DNA of 27,116 nucleotides from Candidatus Dojkabacteria bacterium UBA5749 (GTDB taxonomy: Bacteria > Patescibacteriota > Dojkabacteria > SC72), in the NCBI GenBank assembly GCA_002419125.1, contig DIFL01000038.1, positions 982 through 28,097 of the forward strand, in the 5' to 3' direction. The number at the start of each line of letters is the position of its first letter. Position 1 is the stretch's first letter. The notes under the pieces are model-generated. The model had not been told where the DNA came from. It worked only from the letters and a program-made list of their open reading frames with translations, and ran no database searches. The translations under genes were made by a program, and so were the position numbers. Shown piece after piece: positions 15,865-22,679 of this stretch.

Positions 15865-16512
15865 ATGAGAACTATACTTTTTCATGGTCCTTCAGGTAGT
15901 GGTAAAGATACCCAAGTCGAATTACTGGTAGAGAAATATGGTTTTGAGAATATTGGTACAGGCGAGATGTTTAGAGTAATGTACAAAGAGGCTGATATAG
16001 AATCAATTAAGGCATATCAGTATTGGTCTAAGGGTCACTTTGTTCCTAATGAACTTACTTACAGTATGTTTGAAAGATGGATAAGGAAATTTGATATCTC
16101 AAAACCTTGGGCTTTCGTTTCTGTTGTAAGAGATGCTGGTCAGATTCCTCTTTTTGATGAGTTACTAAAAAAGAGTGAGAGGCAGTTAGATGCTTTTGTT
16201 CATTTTACTCTATCAGAGGAAATGGCCATTGAAAGAATGTCACTTAGAAAGATATGTCCTTACTGTGATGCTACATATCATCAGAAGTACAGACCTGAGA
16301 GTGTAAGTGGATATTGCGACAAATGTGGTACTAAGTTAGTTCAAAGGGAGGATGATCAGCCAGAAAAGATCAAATTAAGGCTTAGAGAGTATGAGAATAC
16401 AATTGTTCCAATAGTGGAGGAATACAAGCGAAGAGGGGTGTTAATTGAGATAGATGCTTCTCCTAGTATCGAAGAAATACATAAGCAATTAATTACTAAA
16501 TTAGGGTTGTAA
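15865..16512 (+). CDS. adk: Adenylate kinase with zinc LID
   Basis: ATG 15865 (MRTILFHGPSGSGKDTQ) gives 215 aa; a TTG at 15856 adds only three residues. The enzyme equilibrates ATP + AMP with 2 ADP. The P-loop is GPSGSGKDTQ, with D where most have G. AMP-site features are GTGEMFR and GHFVPNEL. The LID has a Cys4 zinc site (CPYCDATYHQKY ... CDKCG). The usual DGFPRT AMP-loop is replaced by SVVRDAGQ, so the loop keeps an Arg but not the motif. In the spc order it follows secY, but the usual next gene map (methionine aminopeptidase) is missing. Confidence 0.93.
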   Translation: MRTILFHGPSGSGKDTQVELLVEKYGFENIGTGEMFRVMYKEADIESIKAYQYWSKGHFVPNELTYSMFERWIRKFDISKPWAFVSVVRDAGQIPLFDELLKKSERQLDAFVHFTLSEEMAIERMSLRKICPYCDATYHQKYRPESVSGYCDKCGTKLVQREDDQPEKIKLRLREYENTIVPIVEEYKRRGVLIEIDASPSIEEIHKQLITKLGL

Positions 16513-16535
16513 TATCTCCATCTTTTTGATATGCT
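16507..16535 (+). promoter_or_regulatory. Upstream promoter of the infA-alpha block
   Basis: TTGTAA (16507-16512), 17 bp spacer, TATGCT (16530-16535) with TG at 16527-16528. The -35 overlaps the last codons of adk. Confidence 0.45.
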
Positions 16536-16588
16536 TAATCCGTCTTTATAGAGTTGAAGTGTATTTCAAAGAAAAGTGTTGTAATCCT

Positions 16589-16616
16589 TTGAAAAAAGTC
16601 AAAACTTTGATATAAT
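16589..16616 (+). promoter_or_regulatory. Main infA promoter
   Basis: TTGAAA (16589-16594), 16 bp spacer, TATAAT (16611-16616) with TG at 16608-16609: the best sigma70-like match in the window. The predicted start near 16623 gives a 29-nt leader. It would drive infA, rpmJ and the alpha genes. Confidence 0.7.
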
Positions 16617-16651
16617 CACATCGACTCTATTTATTTACTAAACCTTTGTTT

Positions 16652-16885
16652 ATGACCTTAGAGACTAAGAAAGTTTTTGAATTTGAAGGGGTAGTCAAAG
16701 AATGCCTACCCAATACTAAGTTTGTTGTAGAGATAGATGTTAATGGAAGTAAGAAAGAGGTTTTGGGATATCTTTCTGGAAAGATGAGAATGCACTACAT
16801 TCGAATTTTAGAGGGAGATAAGGTAAAGATAGAAATGACTCCCTATGATAAAACACAGGGAAGAATAACATATAGGACGAAATAA
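16652..16885 (+). CDS. infA: Translation initiation factor IF-1
   Basis: ATG 16652 gives 77 aa; a TTG at 16646 would add two residues. IF-1 occupies the A site of the 30S during initiation. OB-fold segments: FEGVVKECLPNTKFVVEID, YLSGKMRMHYIRILEGDKVK and EMTPYDKTQGRITYRTK. It follows two promoters in a 139-bp gap, so infA heads its own unit. rpmJ follows one base after the stop. Confidence 0.95.
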   Translation: MTLETKKVFEFEGVVKECLPNTKFVVEIDVNGSKKEVLGYLSGKMRMHYIRILEGDKVKIEMTPYDKTQGRITYRTK

Positions 16886-16886
16886 A

Positions 16887-17003
16887 ATGAAAGTACAGGC
16901 TTCAGTAAAAAAGAGATGTGCCGATTGCTATACCGTAACTCGAAAGGGAAGGGTATATGTGTACTGTAAAAAGAATCCTAAACATAAACAGAGACAAGGT
17001 TAA
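16887..17003 (+). CDS. rpmJ: 50S ribosomal protein L36
   Basis: 38 aa: MKVQASVKKRCADCYTVTRK, then GRVYVYCKKNPKHKQRQG. bL36 is a small zinc-knuckle protein of the 50S subunit. The ligands C11, C14, C27 and H33 are all present, so this is the zinc-binding form. Correct place between infA and rpsM. Confidence 0.93.
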   Translation: MKVQASVKKRCADCYTVTRKGRVYVYCKKNPKHKQRQG

Positions 17004-17022
17004 TTAAATATATTTTATTAAT

Positions 17023-17406
17023 ATGGCAAGAGTAGCAGGATTAGAAATACCAAATGATAAGAGATTATGGGTCTCTTTAATGAGTATATATGGTATTGGG
17101 GAAAAATCTGCAAAACAGATATGTACTGAGACTAAAATTGATATTAATACTTTAGTTAAAGATCTCTCTGAGTCCGAGTTAGATAGTATTAGAGGGTATT
17201 TAGATAAGAACTTTAAGGTTGAGGGTGAGTTAAGACAGAGTATTTTCAGAGATATTAAGAGATTAAAAGATATTAAGAGCTATAGAGGTGTACGACATAA
17301 GATAGGATTACCTGTTAGAGGACAAAGAACTAGACATAATGCTCATACTAGAAAGGGTAGAAGTAGAGCAGTTGGTGGATTAAAACGTAAATTAGAAAAA
17401 ACCTAG
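17023..17406 (+). CDS. rpsM: 30S ribosomal protein S13
   Basis: 127 aa, standard. uS13 forms the head bridge to L5 and contacts P-site tRNA through its basic tail. Evidence: MARVAGLEIPNDKRLWVSLM, SIYGIGEKSAKQIC, SYRGVRHKIGLPVRGQRTRH and NAHTRKGR. First gene of the alpha operon order. The start is preceded only by A and T (taaatatattttattaat). rpsK starts four bases after the stop. Confidence 0.96.
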   Translation: MARVAGLEIPNDKRLWVSLMSIYGIGEKSAKQICTETKIDINTLVKDLSESELDSIRGYLDKNFKVEGELRQSIFRDIKRLKDIKSYRGVRHKIGLPVRGQRTRHNAHTRKGRSRAVGGLKRKLEKT

Positions 17407-17410
17407 CATA

Positions 17411-17788
17411 ATGGCAACTACTAAGAAAGCTAAAAGGAGTGTTACAAGTGGGATTGTTACAGTACAATCTACTTTTAACAACACGATTATCTCAATTACT
17501 GATGAGAGTGGGGAACTTTTAGTACAGGGTAGTCCTGCCGTTGTTGGATTTAAGGGTGCAAAAAGAAGTACTGCATTTGCTGCTACCAAGGCTGCAAGTG
17601 ATGCTGCAGAAAAGGCAATAAAGAAATATGGTATTAGGGAGGTAAGAGTAATTGTAAGTGGTCCTGGTGCTGGAAGAAATGCTGCTGTTAAGGGTTTAGA
17701 TTCTGCAGGTTTAAAGATTACTACATTAATAGATAGAACCCCTATTCCACATAATGGATGTAGGCCAAGAAAGAGTCCTAGAAAATAA
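17411..17788 (+). CDS. rpsK: 30S ribosomal protein S11
   Basis: 125 aa, standard. uS11 is on the 30S platform near the mRNA exit. Evidence: GIVTVQSTFNNTIISITDES, AFAATKAASDAAEKAIKKYG, GPGAGRNAAVKGLDSAGLKI and PHNGCRPRKSPRK at the end. Confidence 0.96.
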   Translation: MATTKKAKRSVTSGIVTVQSTFNNTIISITDESGELLVQGSPAVVGFKGAKRSTAFAATKAASDAAEKAIKKYGIREVRVIVSGPGAGRNAAVKGLDSAGLKITTLIDRTPIPHNGCRPRKSPRK

Positions 17789-17808
17789 CATAATATTAAT
17801 ATATTTAA

Positions 17809-18420
17809 ATGGGTAGATATACAGGTCCAAAAGAGAGATTGAGTAGAAGAGAGGGTGTAAACCTTAATTTAAAGGGTGCTAGATCTTTTTCAGATAAGGC
17901 TGGGATTAAAAGAAAACCTTTTCCTCCTGGTCAGCATGGTAATGCGAGAAGAGCTAGACTTTCAAACTACGGTTTACAGTTAAGAGAGAAGCAGAAAGTA
18001 AAGAGGACATATGGATTGAGAGAGAAACAGTTTAAGAATATATATATTGAGGCAAATAGAAGAGCAAAGATTAGTAATTTGGATAAGGGTTTGGAATTTT
18101 TAAGAATCTTGGAGTTGAGATTAGATAATGTATTGTATTTGGGTGGTTTGGCTCCTTCTAGAGCTGCATCTAGACAGTATATTGTTCATGGTCATGTCCT
18201 TCTTAATGGTAAGAAGTTCTCTGTTCCTTCTTTTGAGGTTAAAGAAGGGGATACAGTTGAATTGAAGATTGCTAAACTAGCACCTTCTGAGAAATTCTTT
18301 CCAGTTCCAGAGTGGTTAGAATCAAAAGATACAAAGGTTATGGTATCTAGATTACCAATTAGAGATGAAATTGATGAAGGTATTCGTGAGAATCTAATAA
18401 TCGAATACTACTCAAGATAA
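17809..18420 (+). CDS. rpsD: 30S ribosomal protein S4 (cysteine-free form)
   Basis: 203 aa, standard. uS4 nucleates 30S assembly and helps proofreading. The N-terminus (MGRYTGPKERLSRREGVNLN) lacks the four zinc cysteines found in many bacteria, so it is the C-minus form, unlike L36, L24 and S14 here, which all keep zinc sites. The S4 RNA-binding domain shows RLDNVLYLGGLAPSRAASRQ and YIVHGHVLLNGKK. In E. coli S4 is the alpha operon repressor. Confidence 0.95.
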   Translation: MGRYTGPKERLSRREGVNLNLKGARSFSDKAGIKRKPFPPGQHGNARRARLSNYGLQLREKQKVKRTYGLREKQFKNIYIEANRRAKISNLDKGLEFLRILELRLDNVLYLGGLAPSRAASRQYIVHGHVLLNGKKFSVPSFEVKEGDTVELKIAKLAPSEKFFPVPEWLESKDTKVMVSRLPIRDEIDEGIRENLIIEYYSR

Positions 18421-18441
18421 TAATTTGTTTTAAAAAAAATA

Positions 18442-19404
18442 ATGGAAGCATTTAAAGATATAAAAGTAACAATTAGAGAGGAAGAGGGCAATTGGGGTAT
18501 GTATGAGATTGCACCTTTACCAAGAGGGTATGGTCAGACTTTAGGTAATGCCTTAAGAAGAATCCTTTACTCTAGTTTAAGGGGTGCTGGTATTACTAGT
18601 ATCAAGGTTAAGGGAGCTAAGCATGAATATTCAACAATAGATGGTGTGAAAGAAGACCTAGTTTCCATCATCTTAAACCTTAAGCAGGTTAAGTTCAATT
18701 TGGATTCTGAGGAGATTAAGAAATGTAAGATTGATATGAAGGGTAAAACTGTTGTAAAGGCATCTGACATTATCGTTGATGCTGGTGTAACAGTTACAAC
18801 TCCAGATATCGTTATTGCAAACTTAACAGATGCTTCTGCATCTTTAAATATTGAGATGACTGTTCAATCTGGTGTTGGGTATTTAGATGCAAGTTTTGCT
18901 GATAGATCTGCAGAGGGTGTAATTCCTCTTGATTGTGATTTTGCCCCTATAGAAAAGGTAAGTATGAGTGTAGAGCAGGCTCGTAAGGGACAGGAAACTG
19001 ATTTAGACTCTGTAGTTATTGGTGTTTTAACTGATGGTAGTATTGCTCCTAAAGAGGCTTTGCTACAATCATCTTCCATACTTCAGGAATTTGCAGGTAA
19101 GGTAATGGTTGCTATGGGTGTATCTAAAAAAGAGGTTGAGGAGAAAGTTGAGGAGATTAATAAGATTGAGGTTGTAGAAGAGGAGGAGGTTGCAACTGAT
19201 GAGGTTGAGGATTTAAGAGTTGAGGATCTCCCTATTTCTAAGAGATCAAAGACTGGTCTACTTTCTGGTGGATACAAGACATTGGCTGATTTAAGGAATG
19301 CTTCTGTTGAAGATTTGTTAAATCTTTCTGGTTTTGGTAATAAGTCATTAAACGAGGTTGTTGAGTTACTTAATCAATATGGAGTTAATATTAAAGGTGA
19401 ATAA
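18442..19404 (+). CDS. rpoA: RNA polymerase alpha subunit
   Basis: 320 aa, standard. Alpha dimerises to start polymerase assembly and contacts activators and UP-elements. N-terminal domain: GNWGMYEIAPLPRGYGQTLG and NALRRILYSSLRGAGITSIK. Acidic linker about 228-262 (VEEINKIEVVEEEEVATDEV). The C-terminal helix-hairpin-helix domain is complete (LPISKRSKTGLLSGGYKTLA; LLNLSGFGNKSLNEV). An intact alpha-CTD agrees with AT-rich upstream regions at the promoters. Five bases before rplQ. Confidence 0.97.
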   Translation: MEAFKDIKVTIREEEGNWGMYEIAPLPRGYGQTLGNALRRILYSSLRGAGITSIKVKGAKHEYSTIDGVKEDLVSIILNLKQVKFNLDSEEIKKCKIDMKGKTVVKASDIIVDAGVTVTTPDIVIANLTDASASLNIEMTVQSGVGYLDASFADRSAEGVIPLDCDFAPIEKVSMSVEQARKGQETDLDSVVIGVLTDGSIAPKEALLQSSSILQEFAGKVMVAMGVSKKEVEEKVEEINKIEVVEEEEVATDEVEDLRVEDLPISKRSKTGLLSGGYKTLADLRNASVEDLLNLSGFGNKSLNEVVELLNQYGVNIKGE

Positions 19405-19409
19405 CTAAG

Positions 19410-19949
19410 ATGTACAAGAGAATTAATCTTAAAAAATTAGGTAGGACTCACTCTCATAGGAAGGCTTTAAAGCAGAATCAATTGAGGTCCATATTACAAT
19501 CAGGAAAGGTTAAGACTTCTTCAGTAAAGGCAAAGGTATTAAGGGGAGAGCTGCAATCTTTACTTAATTTAGTAAGGGTTTCAAAAGAGAATGATTTGTC
19601 ATTGATTAGGATGCTCCATGAGGTGTTAGGTAAAGATGAGTTAGTCAAAAGGGTCCTCGAATTGGGTAAAAAGGAATCTACAAAGGTAACAATTAAGAAG
19701 GTTGGGTATAGGGCTGGGGATAATTCTCAGATGTCTATAGTTGAGATTACGGGTTTTAAGAGTAACAAGGATGCAAGCAAAAAGAAGGGTGTTAAAAAGG
19801 TTGAAAAAGAAGAAAAGAAGGAAGTGATTGTTGAGAAGAAGGAGTTTAAGGAAGAGAAAAAGGGTGTTTTGAATTTAGGTAAGAAAACTGTATCTAAGAA
19901 AATAGAACCTCTTAAGAAAGAGAGGGCTAAGAGTAGATCAGGTCTTTAA
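19410..19949 (+). CDS. rplQ: 50S ribosomal protein L17 with Lys-rich tail
   Basis: 179 aa against about 120 in most bacteria. The bL17 core is residues 1-118: LGRTHSHRKALKQNQLRSIL, VRVSKENDLSLIRML and GYRAGDNSQMSIVEITGF. The last 60 residues are a low-complexity K/E/V tail (KKGVKKVEKEEKKEVIVEKK). bL17 lies near the tunnel exit, so the tail would project there. Last gene of the classical alpha operon. Confidence 0.94.
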   Translation: MYKRINLKKLGRTHSHRKALKQNQLRSILQSGKVKTSSVKAKVLRGELQSLLNLVRVSKENDLSLIRMLHEVLGKDELVKRVLELGKKESTKVTIKKVGYRAGDNSQMSIVEITGFKSNKDASKKKGVKKVEKEEKKEVIVEKKEFKEEKKGVLNLGKKTVSKKIEPLKKERAKSRSGL

Positions 19950-19966
19950 TATGTTTTTAAGTAATT

Positions 19967-20401
19967 ATGAAATATAAAACAGATTGGAATAAAAAAGAGG
20001 ATGTTGAAAGGAATTGGTACATCATTGATGTAAAGGACCAGATATTGGGTAGAGTAGCAACAAAGATTGCTTCTCTTCTAATAGGGAAAGAGAAGGTGGA
20101 TATAGTTCCTAATGTTGATTGTGGAGATTATGTAATAGTTATAAATACTGATGAGGTTAAATTAACTAGGGGTAAGGATCAGAAAAAGACATATTATAGA
20201 CATTCTGGTTTTCCTGGTGGTCTTAAGGAGATTGTATTTGCAGATCAGATAAAAAAGAATTCTACAAAGGTTATTGAGATTGCTGTTAAGAATATGTTAC
20301 CTAAGAATAAATTAAGAGATGGTAGAATGGCAAGATTATTTACATACAAGGGTGGTGAGCATAAGCAAGAGGGTCAGAAACCTGTTGAATATAAAATATA
20401 A
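19967..20401 (+). CDS. rplM: 50S ribosomal protein L13
   Basis: 144 aa, standard. uL13 is an early 50S assembly protein. Evidence: RNWYIIDVKDQILGRVATKI, CGDYVIVINTDEVKLTRGKD, YYRHSGFPGGLKEI and AVKNMLPKNKLRDGRMARLF. In many bacteria rplM-rpsI forms a separate operon; here it follows rplQ by 17 bases and so joins the alpha block. Confidence 0.96.
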   Translation: MKYKTDWNKKEDVERNWYIIDVKDQILGRVATKIASLLIGKEKVDIVPNVDCGDYVIVINTDEVKLTRGKDQKKTYYRHSGFPGGLKEIVFADQIKKNSTKVIEIAVKNMLPKNKLRDGRMARLFTYKGGEHKQEGQKPVEYKI

Positions 20402-20415
20402 TATTGTATTTAAAA

Positions 20416-20808
20416 ATGACTAAATATTTTGAAGGTATTGGAAGAAGGAAAACATCTACATCTAGAGTAAGGATTTACTCTGGTCAGAAGGCTTCTACTG
20501 TTAATGGTAAGTCTATTGATTCTTACTTTGCAAGTAATAGTGATGCGGATAAGTTAGTGAATCAGGGTCTTGCTATTACCCAACTTCAAGATAAATTCTA
20601 TTTTACTGCTAAGGTAAATGGTGGTGGTGTTAATGCTCAGATAGATGCTATTAGATTGGGCTTAGGTAGAGCTCTTTGTGTAATGGATGAGACTTTAAAG
20701 CCTGTTTTAAGAAAGGCTGGTTTGTTAACTAGAGATCCAAGAGAGGTAGAGAGGAAGAAGTATCATCATATTAAGGCTAGAAAGAAGCCTCAGTTCTCAA
20801 AGCGTTAA
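20416..20808 (+). CDS. rpsI: 30S ribosomal protein S9
   Basis: ATG 20416 (MTKYFEGIGRRKTSTSRVRI) gives 130 aa, the usual length; an in-frame TTG at 20404 adds four residues. uS9 has a tail whose C-terminal Lys-Arg touches the P-site anticodon loop, preserved here as KKPQFSKR. Also ALCVMDETLKPVLRKAGLLT and RDPREVERKKYHHIKARKK. Last gene of the ribosomal run. No terminator is obvious after it. Confidence 0.95.
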   Translation: MTKYFEGIGRRKTSTSRVRIYSGQKASTVNGKSIDSYFASNSDADKLVNQGLAITQLQDKFYFTAKVNGGGVNAQIDAIRLGLGRALCVMDETLKPVLRKAGLLTRDPREVERKKYHHIKARKKPQFSKR

Positions 20809-20826
20809 AAGTTTCTTTTTCAATTA

Positions 20827-20853
20827 TTGATTTGTACCAGGTTTGTATATACT
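20827..20853 (+). promoter_or_regulatory. Possible promoter of the DUF4349 gene
   Basis: TTGATT (20827-20832) and TATACT (20848-20853) at 15 bp spacing, 31 bases before ATG 20884. The area is an alternating TA stretch, so several -10-like strings occur and the exact one is uncertain. Confidence 0.35.
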
Positions 20854-20883
20854 ATATATGTATATATTTTATCCTTTATCAAT

Positions 20884-21768
20884 ATGAATAAGAGAGCATT
20901 ATTTATTATCCTAGGTAGTCTAGGGATTTTTGTTCTTCTAGGTCTATTAGGTGTGTATTTCTTTGGGAGTAGCCCAAGATATTACAGTACTGGTGGTGAA
21001 TATGATATGGCAGGTTCTGGTAAAGTGACTGATTCTTACCTTCCTGTTCCTTCTTTCGAAGAGACTGCTTCTTTGGCTCCAGATCAGATGGTAAATGATA
21101 TAGAGGGCTCTAAGGTTCAGAAGAATGGTAGTATTAATCTTTTGGTTGAGGGAATTGATGCTGCTGTTAATGATTTAAAGGCTGTAAATGGTATGTTTGG
21201 TGGTGTTATAACAAATATTTATGATAATGGTAGAGGTAATGATAGGAATGTATCAATTACTGTTAAGGTTCCTGTAGGAAAGTTTGAACTTTTCTATGAG
21301 GAATTAAGAAAGATAGATGGTGAGGTTACGTATGCCAATGTATCTACTACAGATGTAACAGAGGAGTATATTGATATTACTTCAAGGTTAGCTAATTTAA
21401 AGAGTACGGAGGCTCAGTTAGTAAAAGTATTGGAGAGGGCTGAAACTGTTACTGATATTCTTGCAGTTCAAAGAGAGTTAAATACAGTTAGAGGGGATAT
21501 TGAGAGTTATGAACAGAGAAAGAGGTATTTTGATTCTCAAACAGATTACTCTTTCATCTCAGTTTCCTTTAGTGTTGATAAAACAGGGTTGAATGTTACA
21601 GAGGATGAGTGGAAGCCATGGGGAGAGGTTAAAGCAGCTGTTAAATCGTTAATTGAAGTACTTAAGGGTTTTGTAAACATGGTTATCTGGATTGTTATAT
21701 TCTCACCAATTGTACTCATTCCTTTCTTTGTGGTTAAGTATCTTGTTAAGAGGAAGAAGGCTAATTAA
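20884..21768 (+). CDS. DUF4349 membrane protein
   Basis: ATG 20884 (MNKRALFIILGSLG) gives 294 aa with the membrane segment at the very N-terminus; an upstream TTG at 20827 would put 19 odd residues ahead of it. Residues 5-27 form a signal-anchor. The middle has the DUF4349 pattern: KNGSINLLVEGIDAAVNDLK, NVSITVKVPVGKFELFYEEL, a helical stretch EEYIDITSRLANLKSTEAQL and RGDIESYEQRKRYFDSQTDY. Residues about 265-287 form a second membrane helix followed by VKRKK. This is a double-anchored extracytoplasmic coiled-coil protein; the family function is not established. Confidence 0.82.
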   Translation: MNKRALFIILGSLGIFVLLGLLGVYFFGSSPRYYSTGGEYDMAGSGKVTDSYLPVPSFEETASLAPDQMVNDIEGSKVQKNGSINLLVEGIDAAVNDLKAVNGMFGGVITNIYDNGRGNDRNVSITVKVPVGKFELFYEELRKIDGEVTYANVSTTDVTEEYIDITSRLANLKSTEAQLVKVLERAETVTDILAVQRELNTVRGDIESYEQRKRYFDSQTDYSFISVSFSVDKTGLNVTEDEWKPWGEVKAAVKSLIEVLKGFVNMVIWIVIFSPIVLIPFFVVKYLVKRKKAN

Positions 21769-21778
21769 CTAACAAAAA

Positions 21779-21787
21779 TGGTATAAT
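21779..21787 (+). promoter_or_regulatory. rnpB promoter (extended -10)
   Basis: TG-G-TATAAT (21779-21787) places the transcription start near 21793-21794, just where the P1 stem of RNase P RNA begins. No strong -35 is seen at 16-18 bp. Confidence 0.6.
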
Positions 21788-21792
21788 ATATT

Positions 21793-22093
21793 GTGTAAGT
21801 ATCATAGATGATTGCGCTAATTTAACAATTAGTGAGGAAAGTCCGGACTCCATGTCAGCTGTGAACATATTACAGTAGGTGCCAATGAAAATTGGAAGGG
21901 AGTGATCTTTTGGAGAAAAGGGCAACAGAAAGTTATACCGCCTAAGCAATTAGGTAAGGGTGAAATGGTAGTGTAAGAGACTACCGGGTATTGTAGTAAT
22001 ACAGTACTGCGAGGCAACCCCCCTTGGAGCAAGGTTAAACCGCATAGATAGATGATCATCTAAAACAGAATCCGGCTTATTTGATACTTACAC
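21793..22093 (+). ncRNA. rnpB: RNase P RNA
   Basis: About 300 nt with the conserved bacterial core: GAGGAAAGTCCGGACTCC near the 5' end, ACAGAAAGTTATACCGCC, GGTAAGGGTGAAATGGT, GGAGCAAGG, and ACAGAATCCGGCTTA near the 3' end. The ends form a perfect 12-bp P1 stem (GTGTAAGTATCA at 21793-21804 with TGATACTTACAC at 22082-22093). This ribozyme matures tRNA 5' ends with the RnpA protein. The L15 loop, normally GGTAA pairing with the tRNA CCA end, reads GAGGCAACC here. Its last bases overlap the -35 of the next gene. Confidence 0.96.
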
Positions 22094-22116
22094 ATTTCCA
22101 CTTTTTGTGATATTAT
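22088..22116 (+). promoter_or_regulatory. Promoter of the duplicated-repeat protein gene
   Basis: TTACAC (22088-22093), 17 bp spacer, TATTAT (22111-22116) with TG at 22108-22109. The -35 is the 3' strand of the RNase P RNA P1 stem. The predicted start is near 22123, about 20 nt before the GTG codon. Confidence 0.5.
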
Positions 22117-22143
22117 AGGTCATTAAATTAGAGATTCTTTCTA

Positions 22144-22665
22144 GTGATTGAGATTTGGAAACAAACAGATTCAGACAATACTGAGGTTAAGACTGAAGAG
22201 ATTCTTACAAAAGTCAAAAGTATGTATGCTCTAGGTTACATTACTGATGATAATCCATCCCAGATAAATGGTTGTACTGGCTTAAGTCAGGTTCTTCTTT
22301 ATAGTCTTCCAATTGATAACGAATTAGATTTATTAGAATATGAGGAAGGTATTCATGATTTTGCTGAAGAGATGGAAGATGTCCATTTTGGTACTGTTGA
22401 TATCCCTAGAGGCTCTTTTCTTGAGAGGATAAGTGTGATTAAACTTGCTCAAGCAGTAATTGGAAGCATTCTAACAGATGATAATCATTCGGGATGGAAC
22501 AAATTCTCAGGTTTAGAGCAGGCTATCTGTTACGAATTTGGACCTATTCCATTGAATAGAATTAGTGAAATTAAAGAAAAGATTAAATCTATGATGCCTG
22601 AAATACTTGGGGGAGTTCGAGGAAGGGAGAGATATCGTCCTAAGGATTCTAAGGCTGTGTATTAA
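22144..22665 (+). CDS. Unrecognised 173-aa protein with an internal duplication
   Basis: I do not recognise a family. GTG at 22144 is the first start after an in-frame TAG (22129), and is the only non-ATG start chosen here; the next in-frame ATG is residue 27, inside the first repeat. No signal peptide or membrane helix, so probably cytosolic; acidic, with a basic end (GRERYRPKDSK). Two segments match: 31-57 (GYITDDNPSQINGCTGLSQV, then LLYSLPI) and 107-135 (GSILTDDNHSGWNKFSGLEQ, then AICYEFGPI), sharing I-TDDN-S--N---GL-Q----Y---PI. It lies between rnpB and convergent fmt, two bases from the fmt stop. Function unknown. Confidence 0.7.
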   Translation: MIEIWKQTDSDNTEVKTEEILTKVKSMYALGYITDDNPSQINGCTGLSQVLLYSLPIDNELDLLEYEEGIHDFAEEMEDVHFGTVDIPRGSFLERISVIKLAQAVIGSILTDDNHSGWNKFSGLEQAICYEFGPIPLNRISEIKEKIKSMMPEILGGVRGRERYRPKDSKAVY

Positions 22666-22679
22666 ATCTATATTAGATT
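22665..22679. terminator. Small hairpin between convergent genes
   Basis: AATCTA-TAT-TAGATT, a 6-bp AU-rich stem covering the two stop codons of the convergent pair. It may serve as a weak two-way terminator; the flanking T-run is poor. Confidence 0.2.
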
